A stretch of DNA of 8,672 nucleotides, taken from Deltaproteobacteria bacterium. Its GTDB lineage: Bacteria > Desulfobacterota > Desulfobacteria > Desulfobacterales > ETH-SRB1. The notes under the pieces were generated by a model that was not told the DNA's origin, searched no databases, and saw nothing but the letters and a program-made list of their open reading frames with translations. The stretch spans positions 1 to 8,672 of the forward strand of contig JAFDFV010000054.1 of the NCBI GenBank assembly GCA_019309665.1, written 5' to 3'. Below are positions 6,675 to 8,672 of this stretch, piece by piece; positions within the stretch are counted from its first letter, which is position 1; every line of letters starts with the position of its first letter. The position numbers and the translations under genes were made by a program.

Positions 6675-7705
6675 GATATTGGCTCCTTATCTTCTTGAAA
6701 GGTTACATAAGGATCCTCCCCCTGAATTGTACCGGGAGTCTTGATCCATGTTGACCAGCCGAGCTGCGGACAGGCTGGAGTTTCCATACCTAATGCACAC
6801 AGGGGAACTTCCTTTTGTTTTAGAAACAGGCGAATCTCGAATTCATACTCTATTCCCACCATATATTTGACTAAGGAAAAGATGGAACAGAGCATGTCGC
6901 CTGTAGGCATAAAACAAATAAAATCATCATAACTCATTGGCCCCAGGTTGATGCGAAATTTTGTCTGGCTTTCCCGGGCCCAGCTTCCGCAAATAGCGTC
7001 GATTCCTATTTGTCCATTGGTTACGCCGAGTTGAGTCTGATCTTCCAGGTCTAAAGGGAGCATCCGTTCGATAAATTGTTCGACCTCGACATTAGCACCG
7101 GAAAAATACTCCACCGCTGCCTCGATAGCAACCGCAGATGGAACCGGCCTCGATAATAAACCGCTGTAAAATATCAGAGACTCCTCTGATAATCCGATTT
7201 TTTTGGTGAGCCCGGCTGTCCCTAAACCTGTTAAACTTAGTAAATATCCGGAAAGTCTGTCTCCGGCTCCGGGAAGATAATTTACAGGAAATTTGTATTT
7301 TTTCCAGGCCAGGTAAAAAAGAGAGATAAGACGGTGATGGAAAATATCATAAAACGCGGTAAGGCTGAAATCTTTCCGGCGATTTCTCTCCATCGCCAGT
7401 TCATTGAGCCAATCCGGCAAAACACCGGATGGACCGATCAATCCCATAAATGCGACTTCCATATTAACCGGTTTTTTCTTATCGCTATGTGTTAAGTTTG
7501 AAATATCGCTGGGGGGAAATGAAAAACCTGGTTTCACTGAAAATCGCACTATTTCTTCATCCGGCGTCAGTGTCTGTCCTAATGGCTTTTTGTCGGGGAA
7601 AAGAGATTCCAGCAAATCTACGGCCTTAAAAAATGAAAAACCGTAAAATTCCTTAAAAAGACGCTCTTCTACAGGAGTATTCGATTGCCGTTTCTTGGAG
7701 GCCAT
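6656..7705 (-). CDS. tssG: Type VI secretion baseplate protein TssG
   Basis: TssG is a wedge subunit of the T6SS baseplate. It works with TssF, TssE and TssK at the cytoplasmic face, where sheath and tube assembly begins. The 349-residue length fits the family. The N-terminal FYGFSFFKAVDLLESLFP (20-37) matches the conserved F-x-F-x-x-A-V-x-L-L-E opening. The strongest hallmark is FMGLIGPSGVLPDWLNELAM (86-105), followed by KDFSLTAFYDIFHHRLISLF (111-130) and YLAWKKYKFP (131-140). The C-terminal CPQLGWSTWIK (312-322) matches the LG-x-x-x-W-L segment near the end of the family. The start overlaps the end of tssF by 37 bp and has AGAGGTG eight bases upstream; the end overlaps tssH by 19 bp. This arrangement implies coupled translation in one operon. 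Confidence 0.94.
   Translation of the reverse strand: MASKKRQSNTPVEERLFKEFYGFSFFKAVDLLESLFPDKKPLGQTLTPDEEIVRFSVKPGFSFPPSDISNLTHSDKKKPVNMEVAFMGLIGPSGVLPDWLNELAMERNRRKDFSLTAFYDIFHHRLISLFYLAWKKYKFPVNYLPGAGDRLSGYLLSLTGLGTAGLTKKIGLSEESLIFYSGLLSRPVPSAVAIEAAVEYFSGANVEVEQFIERMLPLDLEDQTQLGVTNGQIGIDAICGSWARESQTKFRINLGPMSYDDFICFMPTGDMLCSIFSLVKYMVGIEYEFEIRLFLKQKEVPLCALGMETPACPQLGWSTWIKTPGTIQGEDPYVTFQEDKEPISCRHQI
6683..6688 (-). promoter_or_regulatory. Ribosome-binding site of tssH inside tssG
   Basis: AAGGAG on the minus strand, eight bases before the ATG at 6674. It lies within the last codons of tssG and supports the overlapping start. Confidence 0.75.
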
Positions 7706-8672
7706 TTTTTTAACACCTCTTTTTTCTGTATGGTTTTTGCAATCAATTGGGAAAAGGAATTAATGGAAACATATTGTCCTAAAAACCTTTCCAATACAGA
7801 TGCAAACAGATACAGACCTGTTCCAACAAATTTATCCTCGTCAAATGTTATGGTAACCTGCACCCCGCGGCAAAATGACTGGCCTATTCTTTTTGTGACA
7901 GGTTGAGACTGAATAGATACTATGCCGTTTATCTGCTGTCTTGTAGCTGGTGAGTTTTCAAAATCATAAAGTTTGAGGATTTCTTTGAGGGCATCTTCTC
8001 CTCCTTGCACAAGAGAAATATAATTGAGGGACAGATGGGATATCAAACGCCATTGCAGGTTCCCGTCCATAAAGGGTCTGCGGGTTGGAGTGGGTTTTAT
8101 CAGACTCTTTATCTGTGCAACAGGCGCCGTTATTTCCATATCAAAATCGCCTTTATCGTCCCCAAAGGGAAGACGGGCAGGCAAGTCTCGATTAGAGCAT
8201 GTAATATGGATAGTTAATATTTCCACCTCCGGATCAATTGATTTGAAGTTCGAGTCTGCAAAGGAAAGATAGACCTCTGTTCCCTCATCCCCTTTTTTAC
8301 CTGAAGAGCGGCGTTGAATATACCAAAAAACCATTCGGTCATTGCTATCCTCTTCATCAAGATGGTGTTTTATGGAGTAAAAGGGTTTGAAATCAAACCC
8401 TTTTCCCGGAAAAGAATCCGAAGAAGCGGTAACTCTGTCAATACTAAAGACTTCTGTTGCTTCCTGGCTTCTGATATTTGGAATAACATGATATTCGGTC
8501 TTTCGTTGTTCAATTCGTACAGGTTCGGCAATACGTTTAAATAAATTGACTACAGGCGCAGTGTTGATGCAAAAGGTATCTTTATTGATCACAAGATTCG
8601 ATTTGGCATTCCTGTTCAAGTATATCCAGATATTAAGAGTGTCATTGAAATCCGGATGTTTAATTTTATCCA
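7669..8672 (-). CDS. tssF: Type VI secretion baseplate protein TssF (C-terminal 333 residues; 5' end outside the window)
   Basis: TssF forms the baseplate wedge with TssG, two TssF per TssG in known structures. On the minus strand the frame is open from the window edge (first whole codon GAT at 8670-8668) to a TAG at 7671-7669. The in-frame TTG at 8619 is therefore an internal leucine, not a start. The fragment reads DKIKHPDFND at its beginning. It then carries the family signature INTAPVVNLF (residues 35-44 of the fragment), followed by AEPVRI and a conserved Y-H-V-I-P segment. Near the end, EVLKKWPPRNGNR matches the conserved W-P-P-R tail. TssF is usually about 580-620 residues, so a little under half is missing upstream. 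The stop overlaps tssG by 37 bp. Confidence 0.93.
   Translation of the reverse strand, partial: DKIKHPDFNDTLNIWIYLNRNAKSNLVINKDTFCINTAPVVNLFKRIAEPVRIEQRKTEYHVIPNIRSQEATEVFSIDRVTASSDSFPGKGFDFKPFYSIKHHLDEEDSNDRMVFWYIQRRSSGKKGDEGTEVYLSFADSNFKSIDPEVEILTIHITCSNRDLPARLPFGDDKGDFDMEITAPVAQIKSLIKPTPTRRPFMDGNLQWRLISHLSLNYISLVQGGEDALKEILKLYDFENSPATRQQINGIVSIQSQPVTKRIGQSFCRGVQVTITFDEDKFVGTGLYLFASVLERFLGQYVSINSFSQLIAKTIQKKEVLKKWPPRNGNRILL
7714..7720 (-). promoter_or_regulatory. Ribosome-binding site of tssG inside tssF
   Basis: AGAGGTG on the minus strand, eight bases before the ATG at 7705 and inside the tssF frame. It decides the tssG start and thus the 37-bp overlap. Confidence 0.7.

Noticed and set aside
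8005..8272. Overlapping + strand frames of 70-82 codons opposite tssF
   Set aside because: They are shadows of a conserved gene in other frames and lack initiation signals.
8617..8619. TTG at 8619 as the start of tssF
   Set aside because: The same frame stays open to the window edge and family-like sequence begins right there. TssF is normally close to 600 residues, so the gene is cut by the window, not started here.

Overview
The window looks like chromosomal DNA from a Gram-negative, probably anaerobic bacterium. My best guess is the Desulfobacterota (Desulfobacterales-like). Three things support this: type VI secretion genes and an exported dipeptide-type binding protein (both imply a diderm envelope), a LUD-domain protein, and AT-leaning intergenic DNA full of short palindromic and heptamer/nonamer repeats of a kind I associate with that group. 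The taxonomic guess is inference; no rRNA or marker gene is present.

Layout: the left part is on the + strand. It holds the last 36 codons of an unidentified gene (1-111), a repeat-rich insertion-like element flanked by exact 14-bp direct repeats (104-429), a plant-type dapB for lysine/diaminopimelate synthesis (467-1297), a second inverted-repeat element built of 9-bp units (1315-1492), an exported family 5 (YejA/OppA-like) substrate-binding protein (1547-3304), and, 13 bp later, a LUD-domain protein with a C-terminal cysteine cluster (3318-3971). A REP-like hairpin (3979-4027) fills the short gap to the right half.

The right part is entirely on the - strand and is the end of a type VI secretion system (T6SS) operon, read tssF (cut by the window edge) > tssG > tssH/clpV. 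Reading frames overlap by 37 and 19 bp, with ribosome-binding sites inside the preceding genes. TssF and TssG are baseplate wedge proteins. TssH/ClpV is the double-AAA+ ATPase that disassembles the contracted TssB/TssC sheath so it can be reused. The rest of the apparatus should lie beyond base 8672.

The genes belong to recognisable families. The least ordinary content is in the intergenic DNA: three different repeat elements, one of which appears to have been inserted exactly at a stop codon and to have split a formerly tight gene pair. I see no CRISPR array, tRNA, rRNA, toxin-antitoxin pair or clear new defence system.
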